64,000 nt of DNA. Origin: Neolewinella marina. GTDB taxonomy: Bacteria > Bacteroidota > Bacteroidia > Chitinophagales > Saprospiraceae. The notes under the pieces were generated by a model. It was given only the letters and a program-made list of their open reading frames with translations, had not been told where the DNA came from and did no database searches. The translations under genes and the position numbers were made by a program. The stretch is from contig NZ_PDLO01000001.1 in NCBI RefSeq assembly GCF_002631205.1, forward strand, positions 992,001 through 1,056,000. Direction: 5' to 3'. Below are positions 8,822 through 16,257 of this stretch, piece after piece. The first letter of the stretch is position 1; every line of letters begins with the position of its first letter.

Positions 8822-9682
8822 ATGAAGCAGATTTCCGAACTCCTCAGCCTCCTCAACCTGGAACGGCTGGAGGTGAACCTCTTCCGCGGCGAAAGCCGCA
8901 GCGTGGGCAGTGCCCGCGTTTTCGGCGGACAGGTATTGGCCCAGTCGCTGGCCGCCGCCATCCGCACGGTTCCCGAAGACCGCTACGTCCACAGTCTGCA
9001 TGGCTACTTCGTCCTGCCGGGCGACCTCGACCTGCCGATCGTCTTTGAGGTCGACCGCATCCGCGACGGCGGCAGCTTTACCACCCGTGCCGTCAAGGCC
9101 ATTCAGAAGGGGCAAGCCATCTTCCACCTGACGGCCAGCTTCCAGCTCGACCAGCAGGGCTTCGACCACCAGATCCCCATGCCGGAGGTGCTGCCGGCCG
9201 AGGAGTTGGTCAGCTACGAGGGCATGGCCAAGCAGTTCGGCGACCAGCTGCCCAACAACATCCGCAAGATGCTCAGTATCGAGCGGCCCCTGGAGTTCCG
9301 CCCCGTTGAGTTCCTCAACCCCTTCAACCGGGAGAAGTACGCCCCCAGCCGCAACGTATGGTTGCGCACCCGGGGAGAGATGCCCGACGACCGCCGCCTG
9401 CAGGCACTGGTGTTGGCCTACGCCAGCGACTACAACCTGTTGACCACCTCCCTGCTGCCCCACGGCCGCGGCGCCGACTTCCGCAACCTTCAGATGGCCA
9501 GCCTCGACCACGCCATGTGGTTCCACCGCCCCTTCCGGGCCGACGAATGGCTGCTGTACAGCATGGACAGCCCCAGTGCCAGTGGAGCGCGGGGCTTCAC
9601 CCGGGGCAATATCTTCGACGCGAAGGGCCACCTGGTCGCCAGCGTGGTACAGGAAGGGTTGTTGCGAGAGAAAAAAGGATAG
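8822..9682 (+). CDS. tesB: Acyl-CoA thioesterase II
   Basis: The 286-residue protein is a double hot-dog thioesterase of the TesB family, which hydrolyses medium- and long-chain acyl-CoA to free acid and CoA. The length equals that of E. coli TesB. The catalytic aspartate lies in AYASDYNLL (D203); S227 in MASLDHAMWFHRP and Q277 in VVQEGLLR take the places of the Thr and Gln of the known triad. The gene stands alone, divergent from the thioredoxin-like gene, and is followed by a tandem repeat array. Confidence 0.93.
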   Translation: MKQISELLSLLNLERLEVNLFRGESRSVGSARVFGGQVLAQSLAAAIRTVPEDRYVHSLHGYFVLPGDLDLPIVFEVDRIRDGGSFTTRAVKAIQKGQAIFHLTASFQLDQQGFDHQIPMPEVLPAEELVSYEGMAKQFGDQLPNNIRKMLSIERPLEFRPVEFLNPFNREKYAPSRNVWLRTRGEMPDDRRLQALVLAYASDYNLLTTSLLPHGRGADFRNLQMASLDHAMWFHRPFRADEWLLYSMDSPSASGARGFTRGNIFDAKGHLVASVVQEGLLREKKG

Positions 9683-9792
9683 GGCCTCGCTGCGCTCGGG
9701 ATAGAGGGGTTAGGGCCTCGCTGTGCTCGGGTTAGAGGGGTTAGAGGGGTTAGAGGGGTTAGAGCCTCGCTACGCTCGGCGGTAGAGGGTTA
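9679..9792 (+). repeat. Tandem repeat array: GCCTCGCTnnGCTCGG units and 10-bp TTAGAGGGG units
   Basis: Three copies of GCCTCGCTnnGCTCGG (starting near 9681, 9712 and 9761) alternate with a run of about four GGTTAGAGGG 10-bp units. On the minus strand the core reads GAGCGCAGCGAGG. It ends inside the last codons of the leftward four-helix-bundle gene. Confidence 0.85.
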
Positions 9793-10167
9793 GCATTTCC
9801 ACTTTGCGAATTTCTCGTGCCGGGTAATCATGTACGACAGTAGCCGGCCTACTTCTTCCGAGAGGGTGAGGAGGGTGTTGTATTGTTCCTTTTGGATGTA
9901 CTTCGCGGCCAGGGCCAGCTCAAGCCACACCTGCGTTTCCATGTTCTCCCCAATGCAAATCACCAACTTAGACCGGTAGTGCCTGGGATAAGAACGGACC
10001 GCATGCACCTCAGCCAAATTCGCACAGACCGACCGGGAGCAGCGGCGAATCTGATCGGCCATGCTCCGTTCATGTGGTGGAAACCGCAGGCTGACGTTTA
10101 CGATTTTAAGGGATAGATCGAACGCTTTGCGGTAGGCAGCCCAGGCTCTAAATGCGGAAGTTTTCAT
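9790..10167 (-). CDS. Four-helix bundle protein (23S rRNA intervening-sequence/S23 and Avd-like family)
   Basis: The 125-residue, lysine- and arginine-rich helical protein matches the four-helix-bundle family first found in 23S rRNA intervening sequences: an N-terminal FRAWAAYRKAFDLSLKIV helix, then PPHERSMADQIRRCSRSVCANLAE, and a long C-terminal SEEVGRLLSYMITRH helix. The same fold is used by Avd, the accessory protein of diversity-generating retroelements, but no reverse transcriptase or variable repeat is seen nearby. No 23S rRNA is present either, so this is a free-standing copy. It is flanked on both sides by repeat arrays whose AGCGnAGCG cores face in opposite directions. A basic surface suggests nucleic acid binding; the cellular role is unknown. 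Confidence 0.85.
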   Translation of the reverse strand: MKTSAFRAWAAYRKAFDLSLKIVNVSLRFPPHERSMADQIRRCSRSVCANLAEVHAVRSYPRHYRSKLVICIGENMETQVWLELALAAKYIQKEQYNTLLTLSEEVGRLLSYMITRHEKFAKWKC

Positions 10168-10264
10168 GTCGCTTTTTTGGTTTCCCTTAAAAATGGAGCC
10201 AAGCCATACGACTACTCGTCAATTATTCGTATAAAATCGTTTATATACGGATTCATACGCTTGG
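10168..10264. other. AT-rich intergenic stretch with short palindromes
   Basis: This stretch is far more AT-rich than its surroundings and contains CGTATAAAATCGTTTATATACG, in which CGTATA and TATACG arms face each other. It is upstream of the leftward four-helix-bundle gene and may carry its promoter, but no good TAnnTTTG element is seen. Confidence 0.4.
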
Positions 10265-10414
10265 TGTCTCAGCGCAACGTCTATCCCAGGCCGCAGGACA
10301 TTTGTCTCAGCGTAGCGTCTGCCCCAGGCCGCAGGCCGTCTGTCTCAGCGCAGCGTCTATTCCAGGCCGCAGGACGTCTGTCCCAGCGCAGCGTCTGTCC
10401 CAGCGAAGCGTCTA
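10265..10414 (+). repeat. 38-bp tandem repeat array (TCAGCGnAGCGTCT...CCAGGCCGCAGG)
   Basis: Four copies with an exact 38-bp period begin at 10265, 10303, 10341 and 10379, and a truncated copy at 10396. Each contains TGTCyCAGCGnAGCGTCT and the first three also CCAGGCCGCAGG. The central base of AGCGnAGCG varies (C, T, A). There are no unique spacers, so this is not a CRISPR array. Confidence 0.9.
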
Positions 10415-10460
10415 CCCCACATCCCCTATCTTATCCACCCCATCCGACCAACAGCCCCTC

Positions 10461-11105
10461 ATGTCCAAAACCGTTTTTCTGATTTTGCTGGCGTCGTTTC
10501 TGACCATGTTGATTTTGGCTCTGGTGATCTACCTCGTATGGCGGCAACGCAGTTCCGGTTCCCTGCCGTCGAAGATCAGCGACCGCGATCTGCTGCTGCG
10601 ACTGTCGCGGGAACCCGACGGCTTCCTCACCCCCGATCGGCTTTCGAAATCGACCCAACTGACCAAGGGTGAGGCCCGTTCCCGCCTGATGCGGCTGGCG
10701 ATGGCGGGACTGCTGGACCAGGGCTACAACCGGCGACTGGTGAGCCACTACACCCTGCGGGAGCCACTGGACGACCGCGAGCCGCCGGACCTTTCCGTCG
10801 ATCCCTTCCTCACGGTGGACGACCTTCTGCTGCTGTTCAAGCGCTACGACTTCCGGCCCCGCGACCAGGACCTGATTATGGCTACCGGACTGCCGCTGGC
10901 AATGATCCGGCGGGAAATGAAGTATTTCGCTTCCGAAGGTGTGGTGGACATCCTCTACCTCTCAGCCGGCTACGGTAAACAGAGCCAGCGCACCTACGTA
11001 CTGCAGGAGCCTTACCGCAGTCAGCCCGACGCCTTCCGGAGGCGGGCCAGCCGGGACGACCTGGAACTGCGGGAGATCCTGCGCAACGACAACTATATCG
11101 TATAG
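10461..11105 (+). CDS. Single-pass membrane protein with winged-helix-like cytoplasmic region
   Basis: The 214-residue protein has one transmembrane helix at residues 4-27 (VFLILLASFLTMLILALVIYLVW), followed by a basic stretch, so the rest is probably cytoplasmic. Residues 42-100 (SDRDLLLRLSREPDGFLTP...GEARSRLMRLAMAGLLDQGYNRR) look like a winged helix-turn-helix, and residues 115-165 could be a second such domain. The ATG at 10461 is preferred because upstream starts would lie inside the 38-bp repeat array. I do not recognise the family. A membrane-tethered DNA- or protein-binding role is possible. No partner gene is evident. Confidence 0.7.
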   Translation: MSKTVFLILLASFLTMLILALVIYLVWRQRSSGSLPSKISDRDLLLRLSREPDGFLTPDRLSKSTQLTKGEARSRLMRLAMAGLLDQGYNRRLVSHYTLREPLDDREPPDLSVDPFLTVDDLLLLFKRYDFRPRDQDLIMATGLPLAMIRREMKYFASEGVVDILYLSAGYGKQSQRTYVLQEPYRSQPDAFRRRASRDDLELREILRNDNYIV

Positions 11106-11122
11106 CACCGGCAACCCGGTGC
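11105..11122 (+). terminator. Short hairpin at the stop codon of the membrane protein gene
   Basis: GCACCGG and CCGGTGC pair around a CAAC loop directly at the stop codon. There is no T-run, so this is a weak terminator candidate. Confidence 0.35.
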
Positions 11123-11156
11123 GTGGCGGGCTACTGCATTTCAGGTCAGCAATTTG

Positions 11157-11164
11157 TACCTTTG
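11157..11164 (+). promoter_or_regulatory. -7 promoter element of the ABC-F gene
   Basis: TACCTTTG matches TAnnTTTG; the leader to the ATG at 11212 would be about 42 nt. Confidence 0.6.
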
Positions 11165-11211
11165 CGGCCGCTAAGCCGGCTTTTCCGGCCCGCCCCCCAA
11201 TCCCCTGCCCT

Positions 11212-13131
11212 ATGCTAACCGCCACCGGTATCTACCAACAGTACGGCGATCGTATCCTTTTCGACCGCGTGACCTTTACCATCGGCACCCGCGACAAGGT
11301 CGGGCTCGTGGGCCGCAATGGTGCGGGCAAATCGACCATGCTCAAGATCATCGCCGGCGACGTCAACCCCGATGAGGGGAAGGTGCAGCGGGAAAGTGGC
11401 TCCACCCTGGGCTTCCTTCACCAGGAGATGGACCTGCCCAGCGGCAATACGGTGCTGGAGGAAACCCTGACGGCCTTCGCCCACATCCAGGAGATGGAGG
11501 ACCGCCTCGAGGAACTTAACCGCGAAATGGAGGTAAGGACCGACTACACCTCCGACTCCTACGCCTCCATGCTGGAGGAATTCACCCACCTGACCGAGCG
11601 TTTCGCCCTGGTTGGCGGCATCACCATGGAGGCGGAAGCCGAGCGCGTACTTAAGGGACTGGGTTTCGAGCAGAAGGACTTCCGTCGGCAGACCACCGAA
11701 TTCTCCGGCGGCTGGCAGATGCGCATCGAGCTGGCCAAGATGCTGTTGCAGCGCCCCGACTACCTGCTGCTGGACGAACCGACTAACCACCTGGACATCG
11801 AGTCGATCATCTGGCTGGAGAACTGGTTGAGCTCCTATTCAGGGGCGGTCATCACCATCAGTCACGACCGGCAGTTCCTGGACAACGTGACCAACCGTAC
11901 CCTCGAGATCGAACTGGGCAAGGTGTACGATTACAAGGCCGGCTACAGCAAGTACGTGGAGCTGCAGGCCGAACGGCGGGAAAAGGCCGAGGCCGCCTAC
12001 CTGAACCAGCAGAAGGTGATCGCCGACAAGGAAAGGACCATCAGCCGCTTCATGGCCAAGGCCACCAAGACCAAGATGGCCCAGTCGATGCAGAAGCAGC
12101 TCGACAAGATCGAGCGCATCGAGCTCGACGAAACGAATACCGCGGTGATGAACCTCCGCTTCCCCCCCGCCCCCCGTTCCGGGGCCATTACCCTCCAGGC
12201 CCGGGGGGTGACCAAGACCTACGGCAAGCTGAACGTCCTGCGCGGGGCGGACCTGAAGATCGACCGCGGCGACCGCGTGGCCTTCGTAGGGCAGAACGGG
12301 CAGGGCAAAACAACCCTGGCCAAGATTCTGATCGGCAAGATCCCCGCTACCTCCGGAGAGGTGGAGCTGGGCCACAACGTCAGCGTTGGCTACTACGCCC
12401 AGAACCAGAGCGACGCCCTGGACGGCAACAAGACCCTGCTGGAAACGATGGAGGAGGCCAGCCCGCCCGAAATGCGGACCCGCCTGCGCAGCATCCTCGG
12501 CGCTTTCCTGTTCTCGGGTGAGGACCAGGACAAGAAAGTGATGGTGCTCTCCGGTGGCGAACGCGCCCGCCTGGCCCTGGCCTGTATGCTGCTGCGGCCC
12601 TTCAACCTGCTGGTGCTGGACGAACCTACCAACCACCTCGACATGGCCAGCAAGGACATGCTGAAGTCGGCCCTCATGGACTACGACGGCACCCTGCTGG
12701 TCGTCAGCCACGACCGGGAATTCCTGGCCGGCCTGACCGACCGTACCATCGAGTTCCGGGACCACCAGCTCTACGAGCACCTCGGCGACGTGAACGCCTT
12801 CCTGGAAAAGCGGCAGCTTAACGACATGCGCAGCGTCGAACTGGAAAAACCCAAGAGCAACGGAACCGCTTCCACCCCGGCACCCGCGCCCCGCGCCCCC
12901 CTGGACAACGACGAACGGCGGCGGCTGCAGAAGGAGGTCGGCAGCGCCGAGCGGAAGATCGAGCGACTGGAGCAGGACATCGAGAAGATCCACCTGAAAA
13001 TGGCCGACCCCTCCTTCTATGAAGATGCCCAGCGGGTGGAGAAGACCACCGCCGAGCTCAAGCGCAAGCAGGAAGAACTGGACCAGGTGATGGAAGCCTG
13101 GGAAGCCGCCAGCTTCCAGCTGGGAGAGTAG
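11212..13131 (+). CDS. ABC-F family ATP-binding protein
   Basis: The 639-residue cytosolic protein has two ABC domains and no membrane segments. Walker A motifs are GRNGAGKST and GQNGQGKTT, signature motifs FSGGWQMRIE and LSGGERARLA, and Walker B LLLDEPTNHLD and LVLDEPTNHLD. A basic linker joins the domains, and the C-terminus is a coiled coil (about 560-635) as in Uup and YheS/EttA-type ABC-F proteins, which act on the ribosome E site or assist in translation. A proline-alanine linker (PAPAPRAP) precedes the coiled coil. Start 11212 gives MLTATGIYQQYGDR, the usual first beta strand; the longer open frame upstream overlaps the preceding gene. Which ABC-F subfamily it belongs to is not settled. 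Confidence 0.92.
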   Translation: MLTATGIYQQYGDRILFDRVTFTIGTRDKVGLVGRNGAGKSTMLKIIAGDVNPDEGKVQRESGSTLGFLHQEMDLPSGNTVLEETLTAFAHIQEMEDRLEELNREMEVRTDYTSDSYASMLEEFTHLTERFALVGGITMEAEAERVLKGLGFEQKDFRRQTTEFSGGWQMRIELAKMLLQRPDYLLLDEPTNHLDIESIIWLENWLSSYSGAVITISHDRQFLDNVTNRTLEIELGKVYDYKAGYSKYVELQAERREKAEAAYLNQQKVIADKERTISRFMAKATKTKMAQSMQKQLDKIERIELDETNTAVMNLRFPPAPRSGAITLQARGVTKTYGKLNVLRGADLKIDRGDRVAFVGQNGQGKTTLAKILIGKIPATSGEVELGHNVSVGYYAQNQSDALDGNKTLLETMEEASPPEMRTRLRSILGAFLFSGEDQDKKVMVLSGGERARLALACMLLRPFNLLVLDEPTNHLDMASKDMLKSALMDYDGTLLVVSHDREFLAGLTDRTIEFRDHQLYEHLGDVNAFLEKRQLNDMRSVELEKPKSNGTASTPAPAPRAPLDNDERRRLQKEVGSAERKIERLEQDIEKIHLKMADPSFYEDAQRVEKTTAELKRKQEELDQVMEAWEAASFQLGE

Positions 13132-13200
13132 GGATCAGGGACTGGCAAGAGAGCCAAGCGGGAATCGGGATTAGGGCAGCCGCCCGACATTAATTCTGCG

Positions 13201-13241
13201 CTACGGAATTATACCCTTAAATAATTCCTAATTCCCCGTAG
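13201..13241 (+). other. Two competing inverted repeats upstream of the transglutaminase gene
   Basis: GGAATTAT (13205-13212) pairs perfectly with ATAATTCC (13221-13228) around an 8-nt loop, while CTACGG (13201-13206) can pair with CCGTAG (13236-13241) in a larger structure. It lies between two co-oriented genes, 70 nt after the ABC-F stop and 100 nt before the next ATG, so it may terminate transcription or regulate the downstream gene. Confidence 0.5.
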
Positions 13242-13340
13242 TGAGCTATACTTTTCGGTGGCCCGAAGCGTATATTACGTATCAGGTTCCATCCGTGTTC
13301 ACTCCCTCCCTTGCTACCCCAGATCTTGAAAATACGCTCC

Positions 13341-14546
13341 ATGAAAATTGTCCTCGCGCGGCTCACGGCACTCACCCTTTGTCTGTTGGCTTTTGCGAAT
13401 ACGAACCTTACCAACCTGGGCAATCCGGCCAACTACCAGCGCTTCAGCATTCCGTTTTACGCCCAGCCGGTGGCCGTCACCTACGATCCCGCCATGCTGG
13501 TCAAGGAGCCCAGCTCACTGTCCAACGCCTCCATCCGCAACACCTACAACCAGCTGGAACGCCGCCCCACCCAGGTGCTGCTGAACCACCTGCTGGCGGC
13601 CAAGGGGCAATTCAAGCTGAACGACTTTCTGTTTTTCAAACTGGCCCGCACCACCCTGAACACCATCTATCAGGGGCAATCCCCCCGCGCCCAGGAGATC
13701 ACCCTCTACAAACTGCTCATCGACTCGGGTTTCGACGCCCGCCTGACCTTCCGGGGTGACCAGGTGTTCATCAACGTATATACCAAAGAGGACCTCTTTG
13801 AGGTACCCATCATTGAATCCGACGGGCGCACCTACGCCAACCTGAGCTGCGTGGACGGAGACTGCCAGGGGCGGCAGCGGCTGTTCATCTTCAACGACCA
13901 CCCCAACCCCCGGGGCAAGTCGTTCGGCTTCCAGCTGCCCAGCTGGCCGGAGCTGGCCGAGCAGCCCGTGGAAAAGGCCCTGCAGTTCAACTTCCACGGC
14001 ATCACCCAGCACCTGAAGGTCACCTTCGACAAGACGATGGTCGACATCATGACCGACTACCCCTTCATCCACGAGTACTGCTACCTCGACACCCCCCTCT
14101 CCCCCACCCTGGCCCAGAGCCTGCTGCCCCAGCTGGAGCGGTACATGCAGCACATGGATACCCAGCAGCAGCTGGAGCTGTTGGCCAGCTTCACCCGCTC
14201 GGCCTTCGCTTACAAGGAGGACAATGAGTACTTCGGCCGCTCCAAGCCCATGGTACCCGAGGAGGTCTTCGGCTACAGCTACAGCGACTGCGAAGACCGC
14301 TCGGCCCTCTTCTTTGCCCTGGTACGCGACCTGCTCGACCTGCCCATGGCGGTCATCGCCTACGACGACCACCTGACCGTGGCCGTGGGCAGCGATATGC
14401 CCGGCGACTCCTTCAACTACAAGGGGCAGCGCTACATCTTCATCGACCCCACCGGCCCCCGCAACAGCAGCCGCATCGGGGTGGTGCCTCCCGGATACGA
14501 GGATAAAAGCTTCACGGTGATCGGCACCTACAATCAGGCTAAGTAA
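13341..14546 (+). CDS. Exported transglutaminase-like cysteine protease/transglutaminase fold protein
   Basis: The 401-residue protein starts with a signal-like hydrophobic segment (MKIVLARLTALTLCLLAFA). The C-terminal third holds the transglutaminase-core triad: C317 in YSDCEDRSALFF, H344 in YDDHLTVAV and D369 in FIDPTGP. Bacterial proteins with this fold are usually proteases or amide-modifying enzymes rather than cross-linkers. The N-terminal 230 residues have no clear family. ATG 13341 was chosen over 13311 because it opens the signal sequence. Location is probably periplasmic. The gene stands between ABC-F and DUF2795 with no operon partner. Confidence 0.8.
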   Translation: MKIVLARLTALTLCLLAFANTNLTNLGNPANYQRFSIPFYAQPVAVTYDPAMLVKEPSSLSNASIRNTYNQLERRPTQVLLNHLLAAKGQFKLNDFLFFKLARTTLNTIYQGQSPRAQEITLYKLLIDSGFDARLTFRGDQVFINVYTKEDLFEVPIIESDGRTYANLSCVDGDCQGRQRLFIFNDHPNPRGKSFGFQLPSWPELAEQPVEKALQFNFHGITQHLKVTFDKTMVDIMTDYPFIHEYCYLDTPLSPTLAQSLLPQLERYMQHMDTQQQLELLASFTRSAFAYKEDNEYFGRSKPMVPEEVFGYSYSDCEDRSALFFALVRDLLDLPMAVIAYDDHLTVAVGSDMPGDSFNYKGQRYIFIDPTGPRNSSRIGVVPPGYEDKSFTVIGTYNQAK

Positions 14547-14607
14547 CTGACAATCAGCGCCGGAATAACTAATTTTCGGCAAGGCACGCGGAGTTTCGGT
14601 GAATTAC

Positions 14608-14615
14608 TACATTTG
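14608..14615 (+). promoter_or_regulatory. -7 promoter element of the DUF2795 gene
   Basis: TACATTTG matches TAnnTTTG and would give a leader of about 60 nt to the ATG at 14683. Confidence 0.55.
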
Positions 14616-14682
14616 CCGCCCGAATCACCGGAAACAAATCGCGGCCTGATGGCTTTTTTAGGTACTTAAACAACAGTCAGTT

Positions 14683-14904
14683 ATGTATTGGACGCTCGAA
14701 CTCGCCTCACACCTGGAAGATGCCCCCTGGCCCGCCACCCGCGATGAACTCATCGACTACGCCATTCGCTCCGGCAGCCCCCTCGAAGTGATCGAGAACC
14801 TGCAGGCGATGGAAGACGAGGGCGAAAGCTACGAGGCCATCGACGACATCTGGCCCGACTACCCCCGTAAGGACGACTTCCTCTTCAACGAAGACGAATA
14901 CTAG
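14683..14904 (+). CDS. DUF2795 domain protein
   Basis: This acidic 73-residue protein (MYWTLELASHLEDAPWPATR, ending in an Asp/Glu-rich tail) matches the DUF2795 family of small proteins that is common in Bacteroidota. The SGSPLEVIENLQAMEDEGESYE segment is typical. The family has no established function. It has its own promoter element and is followed by a strong hairpin at 14961, so it appears to be a single-gene transcript. High negative charge and small size suggest a soluble cytosolic protein. Confidence 0.85.
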   Translation: MYWTLELASHLEDAPWPATRDELIDYAIRSGSPLEVIENLQAMEDEGESYEAIDDIWPDYPRKDDFLFNEDEY

Positions 14905-14960
14905 GAATCCCGACGGCTTCCCCGGTTTACGGGCGTGCATTTGATCCAGATTCCTTCTGA

Positions 14961-14995
14961 CACGACGCCGGTAACCTTGGGTTGCCGGCGTCGTG
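14961..14995 (+). terminator. Long hairpin between DUF2795 and cmk
   Basis: CACGACGCCGG pairs with CCGGCGTCGTG (11 bp), followed by a T-G wobble and AACC/GGTT, giving a 16-bp stem on a TTG loop. It has no long U-tract. Its presence argues that the GTG at 14993, inside the stem, is not the cmk start. Confidence 0.7.
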
Positions 14996-15037
14996 TGCAT
15001 TTCGGCCTCCGCAAAGGCCAAGAAAAATAAGCCTCCC

Positions 15038-15721
15038 GTGGCCAGCCCTCCCCCCCTTACCATCGCCATTGACGGATACAGCGCCTGTGGAAAGTCGACC
15101 CTGGCCCGCGCCCTGGCCCGCCGGCTCGGCTACAGCTACATCGATACCGGCGCCATGTACCGGGCCGTCACCCTGCAACTGCAGCGGTCCGGCGTCGACC
15201 TGGACGACGAATCCGCGGTAGCATCCACCCTCAGCGAAACGACCATCGGCTTCCGCCCCACCGACAACCACGTATTGCTGAACGGAGTTGACGTGGAAGA
15301 CCAGATCCGGGGGCTCAACGTAAGCAATATGGTTTCCCAGGTGGCTGCCCTCTCGCAGGTGCGCCGCGCCATGGTGGACCAGCAGCGCCGCATGGGGGCC
15401 GACGGTGGGGTCATCCTTGACGGCCGCGACATCGGTACCGTCGTTTTCCCGGATGCGGACCTGAAGCTGTTCGTCACCGCCGACATCGAAACCCGCATCG
15501 ACCGGCGGCTCAGCGAACTGCTCTCCAACGGACAGGAAGTCCGCCGCGAAGAGGTGGCCGCCAACCTGAAAGAACGCGACCATATCGACAGCAGCCGGGC
15601 CGATAGCCCCCTGCGCATGGCGGATGACGCCATCCTGCTCGACAACACCCACCTGAACCTCGAGCAACTCGTGGAGCGGGGCGCCGAACTGGTGGCCCAG
15701 ATCAGAACGCCGAAAAGATAA
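15038..15721 (+). CDS. cmk: Cytidylate kinase
   Basis: The product phosphorylates CMP and dCMP with ATP in the cytosol. From the GTG at 15038 it has 227 residues, the same as E. coli Cmk. The P-loop is GYSACGKST (13-21), followed by YIDTGAMYRA and the DGRDIGTVVFPDADLKLF segment that binds CMP, and the LID region RADSPLRMADDA. The frame is open to a GTG at 14993, but that codon lies inside a 16-bp hairpin and would add a basic extension absent from the family. The 3' end overlaps the convergent DUF4112 gene by 20 nt. Confidence 0.93.
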   Translation: MASPPPLTIAIDGYSACGKSTLARALARRLGYSYIDTGAMYRAVTLQLQRSGVDLDDESAVASTLSETTIGFRPTDNHVLLNGVDVEDQIRGLNVSNMVSQVAALSQVRRAMVDQQRRMGADGGVILDGRDIGTVVFPDADLKLFVTADIETRIDRRLSELLSNGQEVRREEVAANLKERDHIDSSRADSPLRMADDAILLDNTHLNLEQLVERGAELVAQIRTPKR

Positions 15722-16193
15722 AGTCGAAGATCAGGTAGGTCACCCAGACCAGCAGGATCATCATGATGATGATCGCCGCCACGACGGCCATCACCACCGG
15801 CCAGACGCTGCCCCGGTGGCGCCCCTCCTCGTAGTATTCGCGCATCAATTCCGCATTGCGGTAGTTGGCCTTGTAGAAGAGGTCGAAAATGTTCCCCAGC
15901 ACCGGTACGGAGCCCACGAAGGCGTCCAGGATGACGTTGACCAGCATACGGGCCACCAGCCGCGGACTCGCCCCGTGGCGCGCCATGGTGGCCACGAGGG
16001 TACCCGACATGCCGAGGGAAAGAATGTCGCCCGCCCCGGGAACGAGCCCCAGGATGAAATCGAGGCCAAACCGGATGCCCGTGCCAGGGATACGGAATTT
16101 GGTGTCCAGCACCCGGCTGAAAGTATCTACCCACTGCAGCTGGGGTACGCGGCGCTGGGCTTCGGTAAGGATGGGTTGGTCGCTTCGGGTCAT
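15702..16193 (-). CDS. DUF4112 membrane protein
   Basis: The 163-residue protein contains the DUF4112 core: LDTKFRIPGTGIRFGLDFILGLVPGAGDILSLGMSG is typical, followed by ILDAFVGSVPVLGNIFDLFYKANYRNAELM. A hydrophobic helix near the C-terminus (WPVVMAVVAAIIIMMILLVWV) is a transmembrane segment. The ATG at 16193 fits the family; an upstream ATG at 16235 adds 14 residues. The function of DUF4112 is not established. Its stop lies 20 nt inside cmk, which is convergent. Confidence 0.85.
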   Translation of the reverse strand: MTRSDQPILTEAQRRVPQLQWVDTFSRVLDTKFRIPGTGIRFGLDFILGLVPGAGDILSLGMSGTLVATMARHGASPRLVARMLVNVILDAFVGSVPVLGNIFDLFYKANYRNAELMREYYEEGRHRGSVWPVVMAVVAAIIIMMILLVWVTYLIFDFIFSAF

Positions 16194-16257
16194 GGTCACG
16201 AATAGTGGGATATGGATTCCGATCTTCAAGCGCAAACCGGGCGCAGAGGTTCGCCGG

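Noticed and set aside
9790-10167. Diversity-generating retroelement
   Set aside because: The protein is Avd-like in fold, but no reverse transcriptase, template repeat or variable repeat is in the surrounding DNA.
10265-10414. CRISPR array
   Set aside because: The 38-bp period has no unique spacers between conserved repeats, the whole unit is repeated, and no cas gene is near. The same applies to the 35-bp array at 49012-49190.
14993-15037. GTG start for cmk at 14993
   Set aside because: It would sit inside the 16-bp hairpin at 14961-14995 and add a basic extension not seen in cytidylate kinases; GTG 15038 gives the family length.
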